DNA from: CAIOYC01 sp964243985
GTDB lineage: Bacteria; Pseudomonadota; Alphaproteobacteria; Caulobacterales; Caulobacteraceae
Assembly (NCBI GenBank): GCA_964243985.1
Contig: CAXTHJ010000025.1
Location: 1 to 34,312, forward strand
Reading direction: 5' to 3'
Length of the DNA: 34,312 bases
Within the stretch, counting starts at the first letter, position 1. Each line of letters starts with the position of its first letter. The translations under genes were made by a program, and so were the position numbers. Positions 1-7,551 of the stretch are shown here, in pieces. The notes beneath the pieces were generated by a model. That model saw nothing but the letters and a program-made list of their open reading frames with translations, searched no databases and was not told the DNA's origin.

Positions 1-1040
1 GGCAGGCCGTCGTAGCGCCCGCCTGCCGCAAGCGGCGCGTCGGGGCCAAGGGCGGCGCTGCGCACCTCGAAATAGACCCCGTCATAATAGCCGAACGGGC
101 GGACGAACGCGGTGGACAGCGTCAGGGCGGTTTCCGGCGCGCCCTGCGCCACCAGGGCGGTGAGGCGCCGGGTCCAGCTGGCGGTGACGGCCGACAGGTC
201 GCCGCCGCCTTCAGCCGCCAAGGATTCCACCTTGTCCAATGCGTGGCGAGGTTGGTCGGAGACTTTAAGGAACCGTTCGATCAGGTCCGCCTCGGCGGCG
301 GTCAGCGGCGGGGTGCGGGCGGCCTCGGTGCGGAGGGCGAGGCGGTGAGTGATCTCCGCCGCCGAGCGTCCGCCCACCGGCTGGATGCCCGCCAAGCCCC
401 AAAGCTCCTCCAGGACGCCGGCCGCCTCGGTTTCCGGCAAATCGGCCAGAAGCGCCGTAAGGCGGCCGCCGCCTGCCTTCGTCGCCAACGGCGCCTGAGC
501 GCGATGCACCTCGGCCCAGAGCGCGCGGGGATTGGCGAACACCCGCACCAGCCGATCCCGGGTGGGCTCGGGCAGCTTCAGGGCGGTGAGGAAGGCGCGG
601 AACAGGCCGACGTCGCCGAGCTGGATGGAGATATCCTTGCGGCCGCCGACCTCGGCCGCGGTCCAGGCCAAGGCGGCGACGGCGGCGTCCTCGACCCCCG
701 GCTCCTCGGACGCGCCGAACGCCTCGACGCCGATCTGCGGGAATTCGGTCTCGTTCTCGAACGCAACGGCGGGGGCGCGGAACGCCTTGCCTTCATAGAG
801 GTAGCGGCCCTCCGCCTGGCCCGAGGCGATGTGGGCGCGGGTGATCGGGATGGTGAAGTCCGGCCGCATCGCCTGCTCCTCCACCCCGCCGGAGACCACA
901 TAGAGCCGCGCCCGCATCGCCTCCCCCGCGAGATCGAGCAGCAAGGAAAGCGGCTGCAGCACCGGCGCATCGGTCCACGCCCCGCCGAACGCCTCGAACC
1001 GCGCGCGGATGGCGGGGAGGATGGAGGGCGGGGCGGTCAT
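1..1040 (-). CDS. hisZ: ATP phosphoribosyltransferase regulatory subunit HisZ, 3' part missing
   Basis: This gene reads from an ATG at 1040 toward the window edge and is cut off there after about 346 codons. It resembles the catalytic core of histidyl-tRNA synthetase but is shorter. Near the end it has a class II synthetase motif 3-like block (AAGGRYDGL) preceded by RPFGYYDGVYFEV. Near residues 60-70 it has RPDFTIPITR, the counterpart of the R-D-T-P segment of HisS. HisZ is a non-catalytic paralogue of HisS that binds the short form of HisG and allows its histidine feedback control, in the cytoplasm. It lies 94 bases downstream of hisS on the same strand, the usual hisS-hisZ-hisG order in alphaproteobacteria, so hisG is expected just outside the window. 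The gap before it contains a palindromic repeat. Confidence 0.88.
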   Translation of the reverse strand, partial: MTAPPSILPAIRARFEAFGGAWTDAPVLQPLSLLLDLAGEAMRARLYVVSGGVEEQAMRPDFTIPITRAHIASGQAEGRYLYEGKAFRAPAVAFENETEFPQIGVEAFGASEEPGVEDAAVAALAWTAAEVGGRKDISIQLGDVGLFRAFLTALKLPEPTRDRLVRVFANPRALWAEVHRAQAPLATKAGGGRLTALLADLPETEAAGVLEELWGLAGIQPVGGRSAAEITHRLALRTEAARTPPLTAAEADLIERFLKVSDQPRHALDKVESLAAEGGGDLSAVTASWTRRLTALVAQGAPETALTLSTAFVRPFGYYDGVYFEVRSAALGPDAPLAAGGRYDGL

Positions 1041-1064
1041 GTTCGAGCACCCACGAACGGTCCT

Positions 1065-1127
1065 TCTCCCCTTGCGGGCGACCCCTCATCCGTCGGCTGC
1101 GCCGACACCTTCTCCCGCAAGGGGAGA
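1065..1127. repeat. REP-like intergenic palindrome
   Basis: Two perfect 14-base arms (1065-1078, tctccccttgcggg, and 1114-1127) are inverted copies of each other. Inside them sits a second hairpin with arms gtcggc (1092-1097) and gccgac (1101-1106) around a 3-base loop. The element fills most of the hisS-hisZ gap. From memory, short palindromes of this wording are scattered between genes in Caulobacteraceae genomes. It could fold in RNA and protect or attenuate the hisS-hisZ transcript. It has no T-run, so it is not a classic terminator. Confidence 0.7.
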
Positions 1128-1134
1128 GGGACGG

Positions 1135-2625
1135 TCACGCTCCATCCCCCAAAATCCGCCGGATGAACACCACCATCTCCGCGCGGGGGATGGTGGCCTG
1201 GCCGGGCCGCTCGGCGCGCCATTCAGCGTTGCCGGTCACCTTCGCGGCGAGGTCGCGGCCAAGGTCGAGGTCCTTCACCGTCACGGTTCCGGCGGCGCGC
1301 TCGTCGTCGCCGATGATGACGGCGGCGGGCGACAGGCGCCGGTCGGCATATTTCATCTGCGGCCGCATGCCCGAGGCGCCGAGATAGACCTCCGCCGCGA
1401 TCCCGGCGCCGCGAAGCTCGCTGGCGACGGCGAAATAGTCGGCCATGTGCTCGGGGTTGAAGGCGATGATCACAACGGGACCTCGGGCCGCTTTCGCCTC
1501 CTCCCGCCCCGCCGCCTTCAGCGCCGAGATCAGCCGCGACACGCCGAAGGAGAAGCCGGTGGCCGGCGTGCGCTCGCCGGTGAAGCGGGCCACGAGATCG
1601 TCGTAGCGCCCGCCGCCGCCGATGGAGCCGAAGCGCACCGGCTGCCCTTTTTCATCCAGCGTCTTTAACAGAATGTCGGCTTCAAAAACCGCGCCAGTGT
1701 AATATTCAAGGCCACGCACAATCGAGGGATCGACTATCGCTTGGCTGTCATCGACGCCCAAGGCGGTAAGCGTGGAGTCGATTTTGGACAGCTCTTCAAG
1801 ACCAGCATCTCCTTCAGCGGAGCCACCGATAACCTTGGCGATTTCCTCGATGCGGGCTGACCTGCTGTCCTCCAACTTGGCAAGCACGAACGCCAAGATC
1901 GTGTTGGCTGCGATCTCTGGTAAACCAACCCCTTTAGTGTAGGCGCCAGACTCGTCGAGCCTGCCTTCGCCAAGAAGCTGCAGCACCCCGTCTACGCCCA
2001 GACGATCTAGCTTATCGATGGCTCGAAGTGCGCCAAGCATCACGCCCTGTTCGGTTATGCCTGCCACCGCCATCACGCCGTTCAACAGTCGCCTGCTGTT
2101 GATCCTGATAATGGCGGTTCCCTTCGGCAGCCCCGCCGCCTCCAGCCCCTCGACGGCCATGGCGATGATCTCGGCGTCGGCTTCGGGGCGGGCGGAGCCC
2201 ACCGTGTCGGCGTCGCACTGGGTGAATTCGCGGAAGCGCCCGGGGCCGGGCTTCTCGTTGCGCCACACCGGGCCGTAGGCGTAGCGGCGGAAGGGCTTGG
2301 GCAGGGTCTCCCAGTTTTGGGCGGCGAAGCGGGCCAGGGGTGCGGTCAGGTCGTAGCGCAGCGCCATCCACTGTTCATCGTCGTCCTGAAGCGCGAACAC
2401 GCCTTCGTTCGGCCGGTCGGCGTCGGGCAGGAATTTGCCCAGCGCATCGGCGTATTCGAACGCCGAGGTCTCCAGCGGCTCGAACCCGTACTTCTCATAG
2501 ACGACGGTGACGCGACCCAGCAGCGCCCGCTCCAGCGCCACGTCGCGGCCGCGCCGGTCCTGCAGCCCGCGGGGGATGCGGGCCTCGGGGCGGAAACCGC
2601 CGGGAGGGTCGGGGACGTCAGTCAT
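1135..2625 (-). CDS. hisS: Histidyl-tRNA synthetase
   Basis: This 496-residue protein charges tRNA-His with histidine in the cytoplasm. The class II core is visible. Motif 2 is around residues 115-135 (FRRYAYGPVWRNEKPGPGRF), the histidine-binding A-motif is RGLEYYTG, and motif 3 is GFSFGVSRL, preceded by GGGGRYDDL. A C-terminal anticodon-binding domain follows (VVIIAFNPEHM onward). The length is slightly above the usual 420-450, as in the alphaproteobacterial form. The ATG at 2625 begins MTDVPDPPGGFRPEAR. hisZ follows on the same strand. Odd point: about residues 175-315 (bases 1681-2100) are clearly lower in GC than the rest of the gene, while the protein reads through without a break. Confidence 0.95.
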   Translation of the reverse strand: MTDVPDPPGGFRPEARIPRGLQDRRGRDVALERALLGRVTVVYEKYGFEPLETSAFEYADALGKFLPDADRPNEGVFALQDDDEQWMALRYDLTAPLARFAAQNWETLPKPFRRYAYGPVWRNEKPGPGRFREFTQCDADTVGSARPEADAEIIAMAVEGLEAAGLPKGTAIIRINSRRLLNGVMAVAGITEQGVMLGALRAIDKLDRLGVDGVLQLLGEGRLDESGAYTKGVGLPEIAANTILAFVLAKLEDSRSARIEEIAKVIGGSAEGDAGLEELSKIDSTLTALGVDDSQAIVDPSIVRGLEYYTGAVFEADILLKTLDEKGQPVRFGSIGGGGRYDDLVARFTGERTPATGFSFGVSRLISALKAAGREEAKAARGPVVIIAFNPEHMADYFAVASELRGAGIAAEVYLGASGMRPQMKYADRRLSPAAVIIGDDERAAGTVTVKDLDLGRDLAAKVTGNAEWRAERPGQATIPRAEMVVFIRRILGDGA

Positions 2626-2700
2626 GAAAAGCGCAGCCTCAAAGGAAGCCGCGCTCCCTAGCGGATCAAGGGCGGAGCGGCAAGGAAGCCAAAGCCGCTA

Positions 2701-2798
2701 GTCATCCTCGGGGTGGCGCAGCCGAGCCCGAAGACCGAGCAAGCGGAACGCCTGGGTTTGCCAGGGCTCTCGGACATTTTGCATCGCAAGTTCCGAGA
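2701..2798. repeat. Cluster of small inverted repeats in the TPR gene-hisS gap
   Basis: The 185-base space between the TPR gene and hisS holds several inverted repeats. TCTCGGA (2768-2774) pairs with TCCGAGA (2792-2798) around an inner TTGC/GCAA stem (2779-2782, 2786-2789). CCTGG/CCAGG (2751-2755, 2761-2765) forms a small hairpin. A 5-base TCGGG/CCCGA pair (2708-2712, 2727-2731) lies in a phrase starting gtcatcctcgggg, which resembles a widespread alphaproteobacterial intergenic repeat. It may act as a transcript-end structure for the TPR gene, but no T-run follows. The repeat assignment is from memory and uncertain. Confidence 0.35.
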
Positions 2799-2810
2799 AT
2801 GACTTGCCCG

Positions 2811-5786
2811 TTAAGCCTTCTGTTTCGGCTTCGGCTTGTTGTTCGGCTTTCGCACTGGCGTCGCGGCCACCTGAACCACCGCGGCCGGAGAGGCGATCAG
2901 GCCGCCTCCAGCGAAGGGGCTGGGGGCGGCGGTGAAACGCTTCTTCATGGCGGCCACCCAACCTTCGAAGGCGGTGTTGTCGGAGGTGACGCGAACGAAG
3001 TCGGCGGCGGTGAGCTGGCCCGCATCCACGCCGGCCAGAGCCACCTTCACCACATTGGGCGCCGATCCCGCGTCCGCCAGCTTGCCGTAACGGTCGCGCA
3101 GGCGAGCCAGAGATTTGTCGTCGCCGGCGAGGCTGTAGGCGGTGCCCGCGCGCACCAGCTTGCCCTGTTCGTCGCCGGTAAGGGCCGTCGGGTTTTTCCA
3201 GCGATCGCCCAGGCGCGCCTCGAACAGGTTGCCGGCCAGGGGCCAAGTTTTCTGCTTCCAAGCCACTTCGGCGCGCACATCGGCGGCCTCCGGCGTCTTG
3301 TCCCCCTGCAAAAGCTCCAGCCCCGCGTCGTAGCGGCCGAGCGCCACCTGCGCACGGGCTTCAATCAGGCGGCGGCGGACATTCAGGACGGTGGGAAGGA
3401 GGGTGGTTCGGGAGTTGTTGAGGGCGGCGAGGGCGTCTTCCGGCTTCTTGTCCATCAGGTCGATCATGGCGAGGTCGGTGGAGACCTCGGCCTTGGGCAC
3501 GCCGTCCAGACGATTGTCCACCTGATATTTCAAAAGCGCCGCCGCCTGATCCAGCAGGTCGACATCCACCAGGCGATGGGACAACTTTCGCACCATCTGG
3601 TCGCCGTCGGCGCCGATGGGGGTCAGGTCCTTGAAGTCGTAGAACAGAGCCAGCGCCTGGATCGGCTGCATCCCATCCGCGCCGCCGTTCAGGAACAGGG
3701 CCTTGAAAGTGTTGGAGAGATCCGCGCCGATCGCTATGGAGGCGGGCAGGTCCGGCAGGCGGCCGTTGGCGGAGCGCAGGGTCTCCAGCGCCTCGCGATA
3801 GCGGCCTTGGCCGAGGTAGAGCTTGCCGAGGGCGCGCACGGTGTCGAGTTCGGTGGCGTCGCCCCGCCAGCGGAAGCGGAGAGAATCCAGCGCCGCCTCG
3901 GCGTCGGCGGGCTTCATCTGACCCTGCGCCAAGCGGATCTGCACGGCGTGGAGCGTGGCGGGGGCGGAAAGGGCGCCGTAATTGTCGGCCGCCACCTGGT
4001 CGTAGAGGGGCAGGGCGGCGGCGACTTGGCCCTGGGCTTCAAACAGGCGCGCGTCCACCAGCTTCAGGCGGACGGCGTCGGGGGCGTCAATCTTCAGGCC
4101 GGAGGCGACGGCCACTTCGTTCTTGGCGGTGGCGAGATCGTTGACGCCAAGGGCGGCTTCCGCATCGCTAAGGGCGAAGCGGCCGCGCCATTTCTCAGAG
4201 AAGAGGGGCATGGCGCGGTGGCCGGCGGCGAACTGCTGGCGCGCGCCGGCATGGTCGCCCAGCTTCTCGGCGATGTAGCCGCGCCAAAGGGCCGAAGCCG
4301 GATCATCGGCGAGGACAGGCGAGGAGAAATCGGCCTGGGCGTCCTTGTAGCGGCCGGCCATGGCCCGCGCCGCGCCGCGCAGGCCCCGAAATTCCGCATC
4401 GCCCATGATGGTCTGGTCGGCCTTGCCCACCAGGTCGAGCACGCCGAGCGCCTCGTAGGAAAGTTCCGAGCCCGCCAGGAACCGCGCCAGCGCCAAGCGT
4501 GCGCCCACACCGCCGGTCTTGCCCTTGCCTTCCTCGTCCGCGGCGATGGTTTGCAGCTGATCGTAGCGGGTGAGAAAGGTTCCGCTACCGAGCTTGGACC
4601 AGCCATCGAAGTCGATCAGCGCCGGCATGGGCGCGGGCTGGGGCATCCCCAGCTCTGCGGCGGCCTCATGCACGGCCGCGTGGGCGGAGGAGAGGGCGAG
4701 GCCCTTGGGTCGGCCGATCCGGACCACGTCCCCGTCGGTGGTCACGTCAAGATCGTCCACTGTGGGGGTCAGGGCCAACCCCTGCGCCGAGGCGAGCAGG
4801 CTGGCGTCCACCAGAGCCCGCGCGGCGGGTATGCCCTTGGCCGGGGCTAGCGCCGTCACTACGGCGATGCGGTCGCCCACGGCGGGATCGGCCACCCAGA
4901 AGACGCCGGTGGCGCCGGCCACTTCAGCCGTGAGGGTGGCGAGGCCGCTCTGATCATCGCGGCCGATCTTGACTGGGCCGGGCTGCTGCGAGACGGCTGG
5001 GCCGAGCGTCAGCGTCCAGCTGTTCCCTTGCGCCGTAGCCGTGGCGAGGGTGGTTTCCGGCGCCAGGATGCGGACGGCGGAGTAGTCCGCGCCCTGGAAG
5101 GCTTCGATCTTGCGGAACTGGACCACGCCGTGCGGGGCGGCGGAGACATCGATGACGGCCTTGGCGTCGAACACCATCCACACCGCATCGCCCCGGCGGA
5201 ACACGGCGGCGCCCAGGGGGGCGCGCCAGGCGAAGTGGAAGGAGACGGTCTGGCCGAGGATTTCCGGCTGCATCTTCAGGCGGCTGCCTGAGGGCGTCGG
5301 GTCCGGCCGGGCGGCGGGGAGCTGGTCCTTGGGCGCGGCGGCGGCGACTGCTGTGGCGGGCGGCGCGGTGGTGGGGATGGCGAACAGGGTGATGCTCGGC
5401 ACGCCGTCCGCACTGCCGCTCTTGGCGTCCGCGCCATCGTCCAGGGTCAAGCGCAGTTGCAGTCCGGCGCCCAGCGGTTTGACGGCCACTGTTTTAAGGA
5501 ACTTGGTCGGGTCGAGCTTCAGGCGGGCGAGGTCGTGGGAATCGGCGGCGTGGGGGAAATCCAGCACAAGGTCCTGGCCATCTCGGCGGCTGGCGCTTGG
5601 TCCTTCGCCGGGAAAGTCGATGTGGGTCAAGCCCTTGGCCTGGCCGATGCGGATCGCCAAGGCGCGCGTCCCGGCGCTGTGCGGCGCCGCTGCCGGCTTG
5701 GCCCAGACCGCTGGCGCAAAGCCGCCGCCCGAGAGCACGAGGCTCGCGGTCAGGGTGGCGCTCAGCGCTTTGCGGACCAGGCGCAT
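2811..5786 (-). CDS. Large exported TPR protein of the flagellar cluster
   Basis: This 991-residue protein starts with a clear signal peptide (about residues 1-29, basic start, hydrophobic core, AVWA cleavage site), so it acts in or beyond the periplasm. Residues about 40-110 form a beta-rich segment that resembles AMIN-type domains (LTHIDFPG...LVLDFPHA). The middle and C-terminal two thirds are alanine-rich helical repeats typical of tetratricopeptide units, for example around YLGQGRYREALETLR and EKLGDHAGARQQFAAGHRA. The tail is lysine- and proline-rich. The gene lies 107 bases downstream of the MotE-like gene, in the position of an uncharacterised TPR gene in the Caulobacter fliLM cluster. 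That context suggests a periplasmic scaffold for the motor or polar flagellum placement, which is inference. A CtrA-like box and a hairpin lie in the gap before it, so it may have its own promoter. Function is not established. Confidence 0.8.
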   Translation of the reverse strand: MRLVRKALSATLTASLVLSGGGFAPAVWAKPAAAPHSAGTRALAIRIGQAKGLTHIDFPGEGPSASRRDGQDLVLDFPHAADSHDLARLKLDPTKFLKTVAVKPLGAGLQLRLTLDDGADAKSGSADGVPSITLFAIPTTAPPATAVAAAAPKDQLPAARPDPTPSGSRLKMQPEILGQTVSFHFAWRAPLGAAVFRRGDAVWMVFDAKAVIDVSAAPHGVVQFRKIEAFQGADYSAVRILAPETTLATATAQGNSWTLTLGPAVSQQPGPVKIGRDDQSGLATLTAEVAGATGVFWVADPAVGDRIAVVTALAPAKGIPAARALVDASLLASAQGLALTPTVDDLDVTTDGDVVRIGRPKGLALSSAHAAVHEAAAELGMPQPAPMPALIDFDGWSKLGSGTFLTRYDQLQTIAADEEGKGKTGGVGARLALARFLAGSELSYEALGVLDLVGKADQTIMGDAEFRGLRGAARAMAGRYKDAQADFSSPVLADDPASALWRGYIAEKLGDHAGARQQFAAGHRAMPLFSEKWRGRFALSDAEAALGVNDLATAKNEVAVASGLKIDAPDAVRLKLVDARLFEAQGQVAAALPLYDQVAADNYGALSAPATLHAVQIRLAQGQMKPADAEAALDSLRFRWRGDATELDTVRALGKLYLGQGRYREALETLRSANGRLPDLPASIAIGADLSNTFKALFLNGGADGMQPIQALALFYDFKDLTPIGADGDQMVRKLSHRLVDVDLLDQAAALLKYQVDNRLDGVPKAEVSTDLAMIDLMDKKPEDALAALNNSRTTLLPTVLNVRRRLIEARAQVALGRYDAGLELLQGDKTPEAADVRAEVAWKQKTWPLAGNLFEARLGDRWKNPTALTGDEQGKLVRAGTAYSLAGDDKSLARLRDRYGKLADAGSAPNVVKVALAGVDAGQLTAADFVRVTSDNTAFEGWVAAMKKRFTAAPSPFAGGGLIASPAAVVQVAATPVRKPNNKPKPKQKA

Positions 5787-5837
5787 GGGGCGGGGACGGC
5801 TCCGACGGGTGACGGCGCGACTTTCACCCGCGCGACG

Positions 5838-5853
5838 TTAGATCGAGGTTAAC
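5838..5853. promoter_or_regulatory. Candidate CtrA-binding box upstream of the TPR gene
   Basis: The sequence ttag-atcgagg-ttaac fits the CtrA consensus TTAA-N7-TTAAC with one mismatch (G for A at the last base of the first half). Its near edge is 52 bases upstream of the ATG at 5786, inside the only sizeable gap of this minus-strand cluster. CtrA controls early flagellar genes in Caulobacterales, so the place makes sense. It is a motif match by eye only. Confidence 0.45.
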
Positions 5854-5859
5854 GGGATC

Positions 5860-5889
5860 AAATCCCCCCATCGAAGATGGGGAGGATTT
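5860..5889. repeat. Palindromic hairpin between the MotE-like and TPR genes
   Basis: aaatccccccatc (5860-5872) pairs with gatggggaggattt (5876-5889) around a 3-base loop, with one unpaired base. The wording (tccccatc-gaa-gatgggga) resembles short dispersed palindromes of alphaproteobacterial genomes. It starts 4 bases beyond the stop codon of the MotE-like gene, so it could also stabilise or end that transcript. It lacks a following T-run. Confidence 0.55.
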
Positions 5890-5893
5890 ACAG

Positions 5894-6958
5894 TCAGCTC
5901 GACTTTGCGGGCGCTACGGCGGCGGCGGGCGCCGGGGCCGCGGCGGTGTAGGGCTGGGGTTTGGCGGGCAAGGCGGGCGCATCCGCCTTGGCGTTTGCGG
6001 CGGGGGGCTTGGCCTGGGGCGGCGGCGCTTTCTTGGGCGCGACTTTGGCGACGCGCTTCTTGGCCGCGGGCTTTTTCGCCGGATTGGCCTTGTCTGCGGG
6101 GGCGGCGTCGGCCTCGTCCGTGGCGGCAGGGTCTTTGTCCGCGGCGGCAGGCGCAGGTTTGCCCTTGTCTTTAGCGGGCGCGCCTTTCGCCGGAGTTGTC
6201 GCCGCGGCGGAGGGCGTCGCGGCCGGAGGCGCGATGGCGGCTTGGGCCAACGCCTGCACCGGAGCGAAGCGGTGGGCCAGCTTCTCGGTCAGGTCCTTGG
6301 CTTCCAGGGTGCCCATCTTGCCGAGGATAGCGGAGAGCACCGCAGGCTTCATGGTGGCGGCGATCGGCAGGCGCACCTTGTCGTCCAGTTGCGCCATCAC
6401 GGCGGCGGCGTCCTGCGGCTTCATCTTGGAATACACGACGGTCAGCCGGTCGACCTCGCCTTGAGTCTTCTGGTCCGCCTGCCCCATCAGGGCCTGGATG
6501 TCGGCCTTCAGGCTGTCCATGGACTTCAGCTTGCCGTCGAGTTTGGCTTCGGCGGCGGCGAGGAGCTGGATTTCGGTGTCGAGGTCCTTCTCCCGGTCGT
6601 CGATCTGGCCGCGCCGGGTCTGCAGGCTCTGCAACACCTGTAGTTCGGCCGGGGACATGCCGGCCGCCTTGGCCAGATCGGTGGCGGAGGTGGCGCAGAC
6701 CGGCGCCGCAACCGGAGCGGCTGCCGCGCCCGGCGGCAACGCGCTGTCGGTCTTAGGACCTGGGGCAGCGGCGGGATCGGGCGTGATGGCGGCCTTGCCG
6801 TGCTTGCCAGATTTGGCGGGATGCAGCGCCTCTTCCGCCGCGGCCTGGGTGGCGGAGAGCAGGCCGGGCAGGGCGTGCGCGCCGCCGAGGGCGTTGGCCG
6901 CGATGACGCCGCCGATGGCGACGCCGACGAGCGGCAGGAGGCGGGGGATTTTGCTCAT
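5894..6958 (-). CDS. MotE-like flagellar protein with MgtE-N-type domain
   Basis: This 354-residue protein has an N-terminal membrane segment or uncleaved signal (about residues 8-26). A coiled coil follows at about 103-160 (rich in Q, E, K and D), then a MgtE-N-like helical block at about 174-232 containing KMKPQDAAAVMAQLDD. A long low-complexity Ala/Pro/Lys tail runs from about 241 to 354. Related MotE proteins of rhizobia are periplasmic chaperones for the motility protein MotC, and the same domain occurs in flagellar clusters without MotC. Its start overlaps the stop of the PflI-like gene by 4 bases (ATGA), so the two are probably translated together. The tail is cationic and disordered-looking and could contact peptidoglycan, which is inference. 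Start at 6958 is supported by the overlap. Confidence 0.78.
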   Translation of the reverse strand: MSKIPRLLPLVGVAIGGVIAANALGGAHALPGLLSATQAAAEEALHPAKSGKHGKAAITPDPAAAPGPKTDSALPPGAAAAPVAAPVCATSATDLAKAAGMSPAELQVLQSLQTRRGQIDDREKDLDTEIQLLAAAEAKLDGKLKSMDSLKADIQALMGQADQKTQGEVDRLTVVYSKMKPQDAAAVMAQLDDKVRLPIAATMKPAVLSAILGKMGTLEAKDLTEKLAHRFAPVQALAQAAIAPPAATPSAAATTPAKGAPAKDKGKPAPAAADKDPAATDEADAAPADKANPAKKPAAKKRVAKVAPKKAPPPQAKPPAANAKADAPALPAKPQPYTAAAPAPAAAVAPAKSS

Positions 6959-7539
6959 CGGGCGCGCGCCAGGCTCATGCGCATCAGCCCGCTGAGGGCC
7001 GGCGGCGCGTCGTCTTCGGCGGCGCTGAATAGGTCCTCGTCGGCCATGGGGCGGCGGCGCATCGGCGTGGCGACCGATGGCGCCGGCTGGAGCGCAGGGT
7101 GGGGCTCAGGCTCGACCGCCTTCAACGATGTGGTGCGCCCGGCGAGCAGCTCGCCGAGCGAGCGGCGCGGCGCGCCTTGGGCGGTCGTAGCGACGGAGGG
7201 GGTGACCACGGCGGCGGGCGCCTTGGCGAAAGCTGCTTCGGCGCGGGCGGCGGCGCGCTCGGCCGTTTCGCTCGCTTTCTCCAATTTCAGCGCCAGGGAG
7301 CGGGCGGTATCTATACGGGCCAGGAGGCTGTCGTGCGCCTCGTCCGAGGCGGCGTGCAGGGCCTTCAGCGCCCCATCCGCCTTAGCGGCGGCGGCGTCCA
7401 GGGTCTGCACCGCCAAAGCAAAGCCCTGGTGGCTTTCCTTCAGCGCCTTCAGCCGGCCGTTCAGCCGCGCGCCCATCCAGAGGGCGGCGAGCAGCAGGGC
7501 CGCGAGCAGCACGTCCATGCCGATGGTGATGGGGTTCAT
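6955..7539 (-). CDS. PflI-like flagellum-positioning membrane protein
   Basis: This 194-residue protein has one N-terminal membrane segment (about residues 6-24), then an alanine-rich coiled coil (about 25-105) with regular heptads such as LKALKESHQGFALAVQTLD. A less ordered Pro/Arg-containing C-terminal part follows. It lies 12 bases downstream of fliM and overlaps the MotE-like gene by 4 bases, so it belongs to the fliL-fliM unit. In Caulobacter crescentus the gene at this place next to fliM is, as far as I recall, pflI, which encodes a bitopic protein needed to place the flagellum at the pole. The match rests on position, topology and length, so the symbol is withheld. A ribosome site, AAGGGAA, precedes the ATG at 7539. 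Confidence 0.7.
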   Translation of the reverse strand: MNPITIGMDVLLAALLLAALWMGARLNGRLKALKESHQGFALAVQTLDAAAAKADGALKALHAASDEAHDSLLARIDTARSLALKLEKASETAERAAARAEAAFAKAPAAVVTPSVATTAQGAPRRSLGELLAGRTTSLKAVEPEPHPALQPAPSVATPMRRRPMADEDLFSAAEDDAPPALSGLMRMSLARAR

Positions 7540-7551
7540 AGCGGTTCCCTT

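Noticed and set aside
2799..4850. 683-codon open frame on the plus strand, antisense to the TPR gene
   Set aside because: Its translation is low-complexity (Gly, Arg, His, Val rich) with no domain, and it lies opposite a gene with a clear signal peptide and repeats. Long antisense frames are expected in high-GC DNA.
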